A stretch of DNA of 64,000 nucleotides from DATKUK01 sp035530655 (GCA_035530655.1 DATKUK010000119.1:1-64000), one strand, 5' to 3'. Positions 50,516 to 60,053 are shown, counted from the stretch's first letter. Program-made: numbers and translations. Notes: a model not told the origin generated them from the letters alone.

Positions 50516-52012
50516 ATGAAACGTTGGGCCCGTCAACAATGCATCAATCCAGACTGCGCAGCCACATTCGACATCGGCCAAGTGTTGTTTAACTGCGACA
50601 AGTGCGGCGGGCTGCTCGATGTTCTCTACGACTGGGACCGGGTGGAGGTCCCCCGCGATCTGACCTTCTTCGAGACGCGTTGGGGGACGCGCGGGCTGGC
50701 CGGCGAAGGCTCGCTCGACTTCTCGGGTGTGTGGCGCTTCCGCGAGCTGCTGCCTTTCGCCGAGCCCGAGCATATCGTCACCATCGGTGAGGGACGCACC
50801 AACCTTCAGCGAGCCGACCTGCTCGCCCGCGAGTTGGGGATGAAGCCCGGCATGCTCCGCCTCCAGTACGAAGGGCTGAACCCCTCCGGCAGCTTCAAGG
50901 ATAACGGTATGACCGCGGCCTTCAGCGTCGCTTGTGCACTCGGTCGGCGACGCGTCGCCTGCGCCTCGACCGGTAACACCAGTGCAGCCGTGGCCATGTT
51001 CGCGTCTCTGTCGGTCGGCGTCGATGGCAAACCCATTCAGGGCATCGTCTTCGTCGGCAGCGGCAAGATCGCCTTCGGCAAGCTCTCCCAGGCCCTCGAC
51101 TACGGTGCCCTCACCTTGCAGATACAAGGCGACTTCGATGCCTGCCTGCGGCGCGTCCGGCAGGTGGCAGACAGCCTCGGCATCTACCTGATGAACTCGG
51201 TCAACCCCTTCCGCCTCGAAGGGCAGAAAGCCATCATGTACCGCATCCTCGAGGCCTGCGGTTGGCACGTGCCCGATTGGATCATCGTGCCCGGCGGCAA
51301 CCTGGGCAACAGCAGCGCCTTCGGCAAGGCCTTCGCTGAACTGCACGAGTTGGGACTGATCGACCGCATCCCACGCCTGGCCATCATCAACGCCACCGGC
51401 GCCAACACCCTGTACGACCTGGTCGAGAAGCAGAACGTCCGCTGGAACGCGGGACGTTACGACTGTGGTAAGATCAATGCGCTGTACAAGAAGATGGACA
51501 CCTCAGGCTACAAACCCCATACCGTCGCCTCGGCGATCGAGATCAGTCGGCCGGTAAACCTGCCCAAGGCGCTGCGGGCGTTGGAGATTACCAACGGTCT
51601 GGTCCGCCAGGTGCCCGATGAGCAGATCCTGGAACACAAGGCCATGGTCGGCCGTTTCGGCTTCGGCTGCGAGCCGGCCAGTGGGGCCAGCGTGGCCGGC
51701 CTGCACCTGCTGCTCGACGAGCAAATCATCTCGCCCGACGAAACAGTCGTGTGCATCCTCACCGGCCACGAGTTGAAAGATCCCGACGCAACGGTGAAGT
51801 ATCACACCGGCATCGACACCAAGGCCGTCACGCCCCCGCCGCCCCAACCCACCAGCGGCAGGTACGCCAACCCGCCCATCCAGGTGCCCGACGATCTGGC
51901 GGCCATCTGCCGAGCACTCGGCGAGCCGGTCACCGACCGGTTGCTTGCCTTAGCCGAAGGCGACGTGTCGACCGGTCAAGGAGATGACACGGCCACGATG
52001 AAAGAGTATTGA
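50516..52012 (+). CDS. thrC: Threonine synthase
   Basis: This 498-residue fold-type II PLP enzyme carries the lysine in NPSGSFKDNGM, the phosphate-binding GGNLGNSSAFGKA and the ASTGNTSAAVA motif. An N-terminal zinc-ribbon-like part (CINPDC, CDKCGG) is present, as in the long plant/bacterial-type threonine synthases. It converts O-phosphohomoserine to threonine. A GAGGA site precedes the ATG. The dapB gene follows after 41 bases, so two aspartate-family amino acid genes are together. Confidence 0.93.
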   Translation: MKRWARQQCINPDCAATFDIGQVLFNCDKCGGLLDVLYDWDRVEVPRDLTFFETRWGTRGLAGEGSLDFSGVWRFRELLPFAEPEHIVTIGEGRTNLQRADLLARELGMKPGMLRLQYEGLNPSGSFKDNGMTAAFSVACALGRRRVACASTGNTSAAVAMFASLSVGVDGKPIQGIVFVGSGKIAFGKLSQALDYGALTLQIQGDFDACLRRVRQVADSLGIYLMNSVNPFRLEGQKAIMYRILEACGWHVPDWIIVPGGNLGNSSAFGKAFAELHELGLIDRIPRLAIINATGANTLYDLVEKQNVRWNAGRYDCGKINALYKKMDTSGYKPHTVASAIEISRPVNLPKALRALEITNGLVRQVPDEQILEHKAMVGRFGFGCEPASGASVAGLHLLLDEQIISPDETVVCILTGHELKDPDATVKYHTGIDTKAVTPPPPQPTSGRYANPPIQVPDDLAAICRALGEPVTDRLLALAEGDVSTGQGDDTATMKEY

Positions 52013-52053
52013 ATCGCCACCGGCGCACATAACCGCTCGCGGAGGAACTGCAC

Positions 52054-52836
52054 ATGATTCGCCTTGCCGTTACAGGAGCTGCCGGAAGGATGGGCCGACG
52101 CATCATCGAGTTGGCCCGTGATCGCAAAAACTTGCAGGTCGTCGCCGCCCTCGAAGCACCAGGTCATCCCCAGCTTGGCCGATCCGTGGCCGGCGGCGAA
52201 CCGACCCTCGCCCACGACTGCAACGTGCCGTTCGACGTGCTGGTCGATTTCTCCCTGGCTTCGGCCACGGAGGTGGTTCTGTCGCTCGCCCGCAATGACG
52301 CCGCCGCTATCGTCATGGGCACGACCGGGCACACGCCCGATCAACTCACCGCCATTGACGAAGCCGCCAAGCACATCCCGCTGCTCAAGGCCCCGAACAT
52401 GAGCGTCGGCGTCAATCTCCTCTTGAGACTCATCGGGCAGGTCGCCCGGGCGCTCGGCCCCGACTACGACGCCGAGATCGTCGAGGCCCACCACCGCTTC
52501 AAGGCCGACGCGCCTTCGGGCACGGCCATGGCCCTGCTCGACGCCCTTTGCCGGGCGACGGATCGAAAGCCCGACCGCGACACCGTGTTCGGCCGCAAGG
52601 GCCAGACCGGGCAACGACCCGCCGGCCAAATCGGCGTGCATGCCTTGCGTATGGGCGACGTGGTCGGACAGCACGAGGTGTTCTTCTCGACGCTCGGCGA
52701 AACCGTCTTGCTTCGCCACACCGCACATACACGAGACACCTTCGTTCAGGGCGCGCTGCGAGCGGCCGAATGGATCGTCGGCAAGCCCCCGGGCCTCTAC
52801 TCCATGCAGGATGTTTTGTCGGCGGCAAACACCTGA
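52054..52836 (+). CDS. dapB: 4-hydroxy-tetrahydrodipicolinate reductase
   Basis: The 260-residue product begins IRLAVTGAAGRMGRRI, the NAD(P)-binding loop of DapB, and has GTTGHTPDQL, the APNMSVGVNLL segment, EAHHRFKADAPSGTA with the catalytic His and Lys, and the late GEHEVFF-like motif (here GQHEVFFSTLGE). It acts in lysine and diaminopimelate synthesis. The GGAGGAACTGCAC leader gives a good ribosome binding site. Length is normal for the family. Confidence 0.96.
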   Translation: MIRLAVTGAAGRMGRRIIELARDRKNLQVVAALEAPGHPQLGRSVAGGEPTLAHDCNVPFDVLVDFSLASATEVVLSLARNDAAAIVMGTTGHTPDQLTAIDEAAKHIPLLKAPNMSVGVNLLLRLIGQVARALGPDYDAEIVEAHHRFKADAPSGTAMALLDALCRATDRKPDRDTVFGRKGQTGQRPAGQIGVHALRMGDVVGQHEVFFSTLGETVLLRHTAHTRDTFVQGALRAAEWIVGKPPGLYSMQDVLSAANT

Positions 52837-52848
52837 TCGGGGGTTGTA

Positions 52849-53205
52849 TCAGGCGCTTGGGCGATTGCCCCCCGCGGCGCGCAGCTTCGACCACCCCAGC
52901 AGCGGCAGCCCGACCAGCAGCATGACGCCCGCGAATTCAAAGATGAGCCACAGATAAAACAGCTTCCACGCCAACCCCGGTTGCCACTGGAACCACATCT
53001 GCCGCCACATGACCGCAAAGATGCTGTAATTGAACGGGATGTTCACAAACGGGATATACGGCGTGAACCGCCCGACGCAATGCCCGCACTCGCCGCAGTA
53101 GTGCTGCATCGGCGAGATAGGCTTCAGGCAGCCGCCGCACACCGGCACGGCACCAGGATCGTCCTCACTCGGGAAGAAGCCGTGCTCAACCAGTGCGTCG
53201 CTCAT
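52849..53205 (-). CDS. Zinc-ribbon membrane protein of unknown function
   Basis: The 118-residue product has two CXXC pairs (CGGC and CGEC/CGHC) in the first 45 residues, forming a zinc ribbon, and one or two membrane helices in the second half (LAWKLFYLWLIFEFAGVMLLVGLPLLG). The start is placed at ATG 53205 (MSDAL) rather than 53232. It converges on dapB with a 12-base gap. No specific family is recognised. Confidence 0.6.
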   Translation of the reverse strand: MSDALVEHGFFPSEDDPGAVPVCGGCLKPISPMQHYCGECGHCVGRFTPYIPFVNIPFNYSIFAVMWRQMWFQWQPGLAWKLFYLWLIFEFAGVMLLVGLPLLGWSKLRAAGGNRPSA

Positions 53206-53383
53206 GGCTGCGATCCGAATCGACACACCCAAGGCGATCCCAACAAGCGCCCCAGAACGACTGAGCGGACAGCCACACCGCCGTTGCCTAGCGGCGTTAC
53301 CGACAATTCATGATACCGCCCCTTCAGGACCTATTCAACGACCGGCCAACAGCGCCCCGCTCACGCCATTGTCCGGTCGTTAA

Positions 53384-53403
53384 CCCGGATTTCCCGGATG
53401 GCC
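53384..53403 (+). repeat. Left terminal inverted repeat of the IS1380-type element
   Basis: This 20-base sequence pairs with the right end at 54531-54552, with one length difference and one or two mismatches. Confidence 0.75.
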
Positions 53404-53460
53404 ACTACAGATGATGTACAATAGAGCATCGTTTGACCGCATGAACACAGGGTTTTCTCG

Positions 53461-54320
53461 ATGCCACGGATGGCGGAAGGCAGGGATGCAATGGGTGAAG
53501 CCGGCAAGGACGCTCTTCGGGTGGATTTCGACGGGTCTCTGAAGCTCGAATTCCACGGCTCGAAGGTCACCTCGGACGCCGGGCTCCTGCCGTATCGCGA
53601 ACTGGCCGATGTGCTCGGAATGATGGCGATGGCCAAGGGTCTTCTTGACGATTGGCGAACCGGCCAGAACACGCGCCACACGATGGTCGGCCTGCTGCGG
53701 CAGTCGGCGTTCGGACGTCTGCCCGCCAACGAGGTGTTGCAGCGTGAGATCGAGCCGCTGTTGACGCGGCCGGTGGGCCGTCCGTCCAACAAGCCGATCG
53801 TGTGGTATCACGACTTCCTGTACCAGGCCGGCAGTTGGGACAAGCCCCGCCGGGTCGTCGCGAAGATCGAGTGGCATCAGGGTCCCGACGTACGTCGGGA
53901 TTCCCGCGCGTGGGCTTCATCGTGACCAACCTCCGCCGGCCCTCTTGGCGTGTGGTCAAGTTCTACAACGGTCGTGGCACGGCGGAGCAGTCGATCAAGG
54001 AGGGCAAGAACGCCGTCAAGTGGACGCGGCTGAGTTGCCACGACTTCGTAGACAACCAGGTCCGCCTGTCCGCCGAAGGCGGATTCGCCCTCGCGTACAA
54101 CCTGGGCAACTTCCTCCGTCGGCTGGCCCTCCCGCGGTCGGTGAAGCACTGGTCGCTGACGACGCTGCGGGAGAAATTGATCAAGATCGGGGCGAAGGTC
54201 GTTACGCATGCTCGGCACGTGGTCTTCCAGATGGCGGAGGTGGCGATTCCCCGCCGCCTGTTCGCGGCCATCCTCGAACGCATTCGTCGGCTCAGGCCGC
54301 GGGAGCCGGTGCCCGGATGA
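53461..54320 (+). pseudogene. IS1380-family transposase, internally deleted and frameshifted
   Basis: The first frame (53461-53925) has the N-terminus typical of IS1380 transposases (LRVDFDGSLKLEFHGSKVTS, DAGLLPYREL, RHTMVGLLRQS). It then jumps after FGRLPANEVLQ to the C-terminal third (WYHDFLYQAGSWDKPRRVVA), so the central DDE catalytic region is gone. At 53883-53900 an 18-base palindrome replaces about two codons of the expected EWHQGELFPRVGFIVTNL, and reading continues in a second frame (FPRVGFIVTNL, RGTAEQSIKEGKNA) to 54320. It cannot make an active transposase. Confidence 0.82.
53883..53900. repeat. 18-base perfect palindrome inserted in the transposase remnant
   Basis: TCCCGACGTACGTCGGGA is its own reverse complement. 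It sits exactly where the transposase reading frame breaks and takes the place of the expected Glu-Leu codons. It may be a small palindromic insertion unit. Confidence 0.7.
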
Positions 54321-54530
54321 CGCCGACGCACGACGAGATAGCGGGAGGACGCAGGGGCGACGGAACCGGTCTGCTCAGATCGGCAACGGACGCCTCTACG
54401 GAGGCCGCTTCGGGCAGAATTATGGCCTGGCAACGGCCGGACACCCCCTCCGCCGAGCAGAAAGAGCGTTTGCCAATCTCGCGATCGGCGATAGGCTCAT
54501 CAGAGAGGCCGACGGCGGTCGTCGGCCGAA

Positions 54531-54552
54531 GGTCATCCGGGAAATTCCGGAT
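54531..54552 (-). repeat. Right terminal inverted repeat of the IS1380-type element
   Basis: The complement of this 22-base sequence matches the left end at 53384-53403. It marks the right boundary of the element, next to the esterase gene. Confidence 0.75.
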
Positions 54553-54565
54553 GAAAGGATTCCGC

Positions 54566-57500
54566 ATGATATCCGCACACCACATCGTCTCCCGTCTCGG
54601 AACGTTGCTGGCTGTCGCCCTGCTCGCACCGCAGCCGGCAAGATCGCAAGTTGCATCCGCGCCAGGCACCGCTCCGTCCATCCCAGTCGAGTACCTCCAG
54701 CCCGACTCCCCGCCGATCTACGGCGTCCCGCGACTGGATAAGCCGGTGACGATCGACGGCAAGCTCGACGAGCCAGCGTGGCAGACGGTCCCACCGATGG
54801 GCCGCCTCTACTGCGACTCAGGTGTCGGCCCGATGACCTGTGAGACCGTGGCACGCATGGCCCGTGACGAACGGTTCCTCTACCTGGCGGTTGAGTGCCT
54901 CCAGCCCGACATCGCCGGCGTCAAGTTCGACAAGGGCTCGCGCGACAAACCGTCCGCCAAGGGCCAGACCATCGAGCTCTTCCTCCAGGCCGACCGTGCG
55001 AGCGACACGTATGTTCAGGTAGTCTTCGACATGAGCGGTGCCTTCCTCGACCAGCGCGTCACCTGCAAGGAGCGCCATTGGCGCCCGTACGACACCTCCG
55101 TCCGCCCCGCGCCCGACCTCCAACCCGAGTGGAACGGCGATATCACCGCCGCGGCCGCCATCACCAGCCGGGGCTGGATTGTCGAGGCGCGCCTTCGCCT
55201 GGCGGACCTGGCGGCCGGCCAGCACCCCGACCCCCACTTCTGGCGCGGCAATATCGCCCGCAACATCGCCGACGAATGCGCCTCCTGGGCCCGCGTTTTC
55301 GTCGATTTCCACCAGCCGGACGCCTTCGGCCTCCTGGGGATGTCCGATGAATCAGCCGCCCTCGCCTCTGCGTCTCCGCCCCCGCCGGCCCCTATAGGCG
55401 AGCCCGTCACCCGCGATGCGAAGGTCATGCGCGAGCTGCTTGGCGATGGTACGGTCGACGCGCTGCTGAAGAACCTGAAATGCCCGCACCCCACCGACCC
55501 GCGCGACCTCGCCCTGCTCCAACTCCATCTCGACCGTCTCAGGGACAAGATGGGCAAACAGCCCGTCGCTCAGCCCCTCGCCTACGCCTCGCGAGTCGAC
55601 TTCCACCGCTTCCGCCAAGTCGCCGAAGCCGTCCGCCGCATTGGCCGCTACACCGCCGACCAGCGCGGCTACTTCGAGGCCGCCATCCGCTCCCCCGTCG
55701 ACGGTAGCCCGCAGCCCTACACCCTCTTCGTCCCGCTCGACTACGAACGCGAGCCTCAGCAACGCTACCCCTTGATCGTCTGCCTTCACGGCGCCAACGG
55801 CACCCACAGCGGAGAAAACGGCTTCGGCCCCAGCCGGGGCAAGTACCAGTCCGGCTACCTGTTCATGAGGCCCATGGCCCGCGGCCCGTTCTCCGGCTAC
55901 GCGGGGGTGCCCGGAAACGATGTCGTCAACCAGGTCCGCGACGTGATCGCCCACTACCGCATCGACCCCGACCGGGTCCATCTTTTCGGTGGCAGCATGG
56001 GGGGCCACGGCGCCTACTGCATCGGCTCGACGTATCCGGACCTCTTCGCCACCTGCCTGGTCTACTGCGGCAGCGCCACTGAGATGCCGCTCGAACAGAT
56101 GTGCAACCTGCCCACCTTCATTCATCATGGCCTCGGCGACCTGTCCGTCACGCCGCGCGGCGCGATGTTCTGCGCCGCCATGCTCCGCCAGGCCCACGCG
56201 CCGGTCCAACTCTACCTCTACCCGGTGATCGGCCACGACCCGCGCCTCCAGGTCGCCACGCAGCAGATCATGCCCTGGTCCGCCCGTCGACCGATCCGCC
56301 GCGACCGCTGCCCGCGTCGTGTCATCCTCGCCGGCGAGCATCCTTCGCTCAAGAAAGCGTATTGGCTCTCGATCCTCCGCTACGCCGATCTGCATGAGCC
56401 CGCGCACCTGGAGGCCACCTTCCTTGGGAAAAACCATCTCGCGCTCGATGCCCGCAACGTCGCCTGGGCCCGAATCGACCTGCCCTGCGATTGGATCGCC
56501 CCGGACAGCCCCCTGCTGGTCGCCGAGTCCTCCGGCAACCGCAACACGACGATTACCCCAGGCGATGCCCAGTGCCTCTACCTGGGCTTTACCGGCGAAT
56601 CGCTCCAGGTCCTCACCTCGCCCCCGATGAACTTCGACGACCCGACCGTCTATACCGGCGGCGGCGCGTGCGACATCTTCTGGACCGGCCGGCCCATTCG
56701 CATCGTCTACGGCACCGCTGGCTCCGCCGACCAGACCGATGCCCTGGCTAAGCTAGCCACCGACCTGCGCCGCTGGAATGCCTTCGGCGGCGGCGACTTC
56801 GCCTGGGGAGGCTATCCGGTATTCAAGGACACGGACGTGACCGGCACGTTGCTGGACACGTGCGACTTGGTACTCCTGGGCACGCCCGCCGACAATTCCG
56901 TGGTGCACCGCGTGATGCCGCAATTGCCCGTGCAACTCGCCGACGGCACCGTTGTCGTCAACGTCCAGCCGCGCATGCAGTGGCCCGCCGAACAGGTCTC
57001 CTTCAGCCTCTTCTACCGCAACCCCCTCGCCCCAGCCCGCCGCATCTGGTGGTTCGCCGGCCCCACCGACCGCCAGACCTTCCAGGACCTCGCCCGGGCG
57101 AGCCACGACTACGTCGGCCCCCTCGGCGCCGAACTCATCGTCCAGTCGAAGAAGGAGCACCGCATCCTCGCCACCGCGCAGCTCGACAGCCAGTGGCGCC
57201 TCCACCGTCCCACTCCGACGCAGCCGGGCCGCGAGATCTGGCCGACTCCTAACGACCTGAACCAGCGCTTCCGCGACGCCCTCCTGCATGAGTTCGCCCC
57301 TGACATCAACCTCGCCATGGGCCTGCCCGACCCGGAGATCCTCGACTGGAACACCGTCACTGTCGGCGAGATCCTGTACGCCCTGCAGCCCGCCCCTATG
57401 CTCCTCGCGCCGGTGTATGGTAAGGAACTGATCGACCGCCTGGCCACCAAGCCTCGCGACGACAACCATTGGGATCAGATACAATACCGCGGCCTCCAGC

Positions 57501-57745
57501 ACGCCCTGCGCGATGCCAACCTGCCCGCCGATGACATCGAGCCCGACCGTCTGTACACCGTCCTGTTCGACCAGGCATCGCTCTGGACGCCGAAGGTAAC
57601 AGGCCGCCGCCTGCCCGACCCCCGCTTCATCCCGGCTGCCCACACGCAGACGGTTCTTGACCGCGTCCTGCGCGCCGCCGGCATCACCCAACCAGCCCCC
57701 GCCGCGGTCCGCCTGCACCCATGCCCCGCGTCGCCACCAGCGTAG
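54566..57745 (+). CDS. Secreted multidomain esterase with CBM9-like and nucleotidase-C-like parts
   Basis: The 1059-residue product has a signal peptide (LGTLLAVALLAPQPARS). Residues about 60-250 match the CBM9/DOMON-like fold that opens with VTIDGKLDEPAW. Residues about 370-620 form an alpha/beta hydrolase of the esterase/PHB-depolymerase kind with PLIVCLHGANG and nucleophile serine about 476 in LFGGSMGGHGAY; His in VIGHDPR is a candidate for the triad. Residues about 880-1000 resemble the 5'-nucleotidase C-terminal domain (TVTVGEILYALQPAP). The start is chosen at ATG 54566, with AAAGGA 6 bases before. The IS remnant ends 14 bases upstream, so the original promoter was probably replaced. Likely acts on acylated polysaccharide (inference). 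Confidence 0.72.
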   Translation: MISAHHIVSRLGTLLAVALLAPQPARSQVASAPGTAPSIPVEYLQPDSPPIYGVPRLDKPVTIDGKLDEPAWQTVPPMGRLYCDSGVGPMTCETVARMARDERFLYLAVECLQPDIAGVKFDKGSRDKPSAKGQTIELFLQADRASDTYVQVVFDMSGAFLDQRVTCKERHWRPYDTSVRPAPDLQPEWNGDITAAAAITSRGWIVEARLRLADLAAGQHPDPHFWRGNIARNIADECASWARVFVDFHQPDAFGLLGMSDESAALASASPPPPAPIGEPVTRDAKVMRELLGDGTVDALLKNLKCPHPTDPRDLALLQLHLDRLRDKMGKQPVAQPLAYASRVDFHRFRQVAEAVRRIGRYTADQRGYFEAAIRSPVDGSPQPYTLFVPLDYEREPQQRYPLIVCLHGANGTHSGENGFGPSRGKYQSGYLFMRPMARGPFSGYAGVPGNDVVNQVRDVIAHYRIDPDRVHLFGGSMGGHGAYCIGSTYPDLFATCLVYCGSATEMPLEQMCNLPTFIHHGLGDLSVTPRGAMFCAAMLRQAHAPVQLYLYPVIGHDPRLQVATQQIMPWSARRPIRRDRCPRRVILAGEHPSLKKAYWLSILRYADLHEPAHLEATFLGKNHLALDARNVAWARIDLPCDWIAPDSPLLVAESSGNRNTTITPGDAQCLYLGFTGESLQVLTSPPMNFDDPTVYTGGGACDIFWTGRPIRIVYGTAGSADQTDALAKLATDLRRWNAFGGGDFAWGGYPVFKDTDVTGTLLDTCDLVLLGTPADNSVVHRVMPQLPVQLADGTVVVNVQPRMQWPAEQVSFSLFYRNPLAPARRIWWFAGPTDRQTFQDLARASHDYVGPLGAELIVQSKKEHRILATAQLDSQWRLHRPTPTQPGREIWPTPNDLNQRFRDALLHEFAPDINLAMGLPDPEILDWNTVTVGEILYALQPAPMLLAPVYGKELIDRLATKPRDDNHWDQIQYRGLQHALRDANLPADDIEPDRLYTVLFDQASLWTPKVTGRRLPDPRFIPAAHTQTVLDRVLRAAGITQPAPAAVRLHPCPASPPA

Positions 57746-57883
57746 TCGAAGGCGCGAAGACGCCCGCCCCCGCCGTTTGCCGTTCCCGAAACCCGACTCA
57801 CGCCCGTCGCGGGCCGGATCAGTCCGTTCAACAAAGAGTAGAACACACGTTACAGCTTCGCTTGGCCTGGCCGCTCGCCGCCC

Positions 57884-59173
57884 TTACTTCTGCCCCGCCG
57901 CCCCCGCGCGGGCCTGCTGAAGCTTTTGTTTAAGCGACGCATCGTCAGGGCTCGCCTTGACCAACTGCTCGAAGTACCTGACGGCCTTGTCGTACCGCTT
58001 CTGCTCCAGATAAGTCTCGGCCAATCCCCATGTCCCCGCGTTGGGTCCCGGATATTGCTCGACCATCTTCTCCCACAGGGCAATGGCCTGGTCGACCTTA
58101 CCCTCGGCCTTGAGGCACCGCGCCAAACCGTTCATCGCCCCGGCGTGCCCGGGCACCAGCGCCAGGCAAACCTCGAAGTGCTTCTTCGCCTGGTCGGCCT
58201 TGCCGCTGTTGAGCAGGCAGAAGCCCAACCCATTGTGGGCGTTGGCATCGACGGAGTTCTTCGCAAGGGCCGTGCGAAACTCCGTCATGGCCCGTGGAAG
58301 CTCTCCCTGGTTGAAGAACTGCCAGCCCTTCTCGGTCTCGGGCGATTGCTGGGTCGGATCGGGCGGCTCGATGAGTCTGCGCAGCTCGGGGCTGAGCTTT
58401 TTCGCCTGCGCAGCCTCCAACATCCTCCTGACTGTCGGGTCGTCCGGCTGCTGGTCGATCACCTTCTTGGCCCACTTCGCCGCCGTATCGAAATCACCTT
58501 CCAGCAGGTACGTCTTGGTCAGCCCGTACCACGATGCCGGCGTTCGTTCCGCCACGGGCAGCCAGTGCTTCTTGGCCTTGTCGTACTGCCGGCGGAAGAA
58601 GTAAACCTGCCCCAATCCGTTCTGCGCAGCCGGATGGCCGGGGTCCAGCTCCAGGCACCGCTTGAAGGCCTCCTCACCACCCAGCGAGTCACCCCCGTTG
58701 AATCGGCTCCACCCCAGGCCACTCCACGCGTTGGTCGATTCCGGATCGAATTTGACAGCCTCTTCGAACTTCGCCTCCGCCTGCGCGTACTGGCGCTTCC
58801 GCCACAGGTCCCAGCCTTCGGCTGCCAGTCCCGTCGCCTTCCTAACGTCTCTTGGGGAAGCTGGCATACTCTTAACGCTGCTTGGCGGCGCCGTCCTGAC
58901 AACTTCCGCCTGGCCCGACTGATTTACCCCAGCCGGTGTCGTACCCCCGGTCAGAATCAATCCCGTCACAACCGCTGCCACCGTGATGGTCATCGCGATA
59001 CCTCCCAGCGCCCACCGGCGTCGCCGCCGACGGCGCAGTTCTTCCCTTTGTAGCGACGCCACCAGCCACTCATCGGCCTGCTGCATCGCCTCGTCCAGCA
59101 ACGCCTCTTCGTCGGCCGAAGCCGACCGGACGTCGCTCTCATCGTTGGTTTGCGAACCTAAACCACCACCCAT
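57884..59173 (-). CDS. Membrane-anchored TPR protein
   Basis: The 429-residue product has an acidic N-terminus (about 1-45), a basic run (EELRRRRRRRW), one membrane helix (ALGGIAMTITVAAVVTGLIL), then two groups of TPR repeats (about 115-250 and 275-425; for example YAQAEAKFEEAVKFDPEST and YDKAVRYFEQLVKASPDDA). It probably assembles protein complexes at the outer face of the inner membrane. The gene lies 18 bases downstream of the DUF2089 gene and is transcribed with it. Confidence 0.78.
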   Translation of the reverse strand: MGGGLGSQTNDESDVRSASADEEALLDEAMQQADEWLVASLQREELRRRRRRRWALGGIAMTITVAAVVTGLILTGGTTPAGVNQSGQAEVVRTAPPSSVKSMPASPRDVRKATGLAAEGWDLWRKRQYAQAEAKFEEAVKFDPESTNAWSGLGWSRFNGGDSLGGEEAFKRCLELDPGHPAAQNGLGQVYFFRRQYDKAKKHWLPVAERTPASWYGLTKTYLLEGDFDTAAKWAKKVIDQQPDDPTVRRMLEAAQAKKLSPELRRLIEPPDPTQQSPETEKGWQFFNQGELPRAMTEFRTALAKNSVDANAHNGLGFCLLNSGKADQAKKHFEVCLALVPGHAGAMNGLARCLKAEGKVDQAIALWEKMVEQYPGPNAGTWGLAETYLEQKRYDKAVRYFEQLVKASPDDASLKQKLQQARAGAAGQK

Positions 59174-59191
59174 GGGTCTGTTCGATTCGGG

Positions 59192-59557
59192 TTAGATCCC
59201 CTTGATTAGTCGGGCCGCCTGTTCCGCCGTCATCTTCCCTTCACCGGCCGCGTCGAGGATCGTGCCCTTCACCTGGTGCGTCTTGGCGATCTCGTTGCGC
59301 AACGCCTCGATCACCTTGTCCAGCCGCGACCGCACCGTCGGATACGACACGCCCGTCTGCAACGCGATCTCCTTCAAACTCCCGCTGGCCAACACGAACA
59401 TCTCGATAAACCGCTGGTGCTCGATCGGCAAGTTGCCCAGGCGCGGGCTCGGAAACGCCGCCTCGACCGCCACCCCACACTTGTGGCAGCTCATCCGAGT
59501 TACCGACATGGCCGAGCCACAGTACGGGCAATTGTTGTCGATCGCTGGTTCGATCAT
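59192..59557 (-). CDS. DUF2089-family zinc-ribbon/HTH protein
   Basis: The 121-residue product has two CXXC pairs at the N-terminus (CPYCGS and CHKCGV), the DUF2089 core (LPIEHQRFIEMFVLASGSLK), an HTH-like segment (EIALQTGVSYPTVRSRLDKV) and a short C-terminal SHOCT-like tail (KMTAEQAARLIKGI). This is full length for the family. The combination suggests a DNA-binding regulator. It is the first gene of a pair with the TPR protein, served by the promoter at 59584-59612. Confidence 0.88.
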   Translation of the reverse strand: MIEPAIDNNCPYCGSAMSVTRMSCHKCGVAVEAAFPSPRLGNLPIEHQRFIEMFVLASGSLKEIALQTGVSYPTVRSRLDKVIEALRNEIAKTHQVKGTILDAAGEGKMTAEQAARLIKGI

Positions 59558-59583
59558 CCCATTAGGATCAACTTTACAGCCCT

Positions 59584-59612
59584 AATATACACGACTATTT
59601 GAATAATGTTAA
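59584..59612 (-). promoter_or_regulatory. Sigma-70 promoter of the DUF2089-TPR pair
   Basis: On the minus strand TTAACA (59612-59607) and TATATT (59589-59584) are separated by exactly 17 bases in an AT-rich patch. Transcription would start near 59577, 20 bases before the DUF2089 start codon. Confidence 0.7.
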
Positions 59613-59614
59613 CC

Positions 59615-59977
59615 TTAGTACGCTAAAAGATCAATTTTATTTATCTTCCCAGCCTGCCTGCTGCGTAGCACGCTCGAGAGCATCGCAACTCCTTGCTCTG
59701 TAAAGGCATACGGCCGATACCGACGCCCGCCCCAGGCTGAACTTGAGGTCACAATTTGTGATCTCAAGTTGTCAAACTCCTGCCTATCAAGCTGGAACAT
59801 GAAATCATCGGGGAAGCGTTCCATATTGCGTTTGACCGCCTGGATTAGGACTTTCGTCGCCACCCCGTACAACTCAGCCAGGTCGGCATCCAACATCACC
59901 TTCTCGCCCCGGATCAACAGGATATGACGCTCGATCCGCTCCTGCGGAATCAGGACCTCGGTGGATTGCTTGGCCAT
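59615..59977 (-). pseudogene. Truncated ORF6N-domain gene
   Basis: The first 103 residues match the ORF6N domain of phage-derived regulators (ERIERHILLIRGEKVMLDAD, LAELYGVATKVLIQAVKRN, YAFTEQGVAMLSSVLRS). Intact homologues run on for 60-80 residues beyond VLRS with a block beginning xxAIxVNIxIMR, whereas here the frame ends after about 16 unrelated residues (KINKIDLLAY). The C-terminal part appears to be lost by frameshift or deletion. It lies between the DUF2089 promoter and rnr. Confidence 0.7.
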
Positions 59978-60053
59978 GATCCCATGGTAGCTGTGAAGGA
60001 TTCGGCCTGTCCCGGGCGTAAAAAGCGGCCGAGCGTGCAGACGTCGACTGGGT

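Larger units (their letters stand above)
53384..54552 (+). mobile_element. Decayed IS1380-family insertion sequence
   Basis: The element is bounded by imperfect inverted repeats: left 53384-53403 (CCCGGATTTCCCGGATGGCC) and right 54531-54552 (reverse complement ATCCGGAATTTCCCGGATGACC), about 18 of 20 aligned bases agreeing. It encloses both ends of an IS1380-type transposase whose middle is missing, so its 1.17 kb length compares with about 1.7 kb for intact members. No obvious target duplication flanks it. The right end lies 14 bases before the start codon of the 1059-residue esterase gene. Confidence 0.8.

Noticed and set aside
53945..54565. N-terminal extension of the esterase frame through the insertion sequence
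   Set aside because: The transposase remnant occupies another frame there, and a signal peptide begins at 54566 with a good ribosome binding site.
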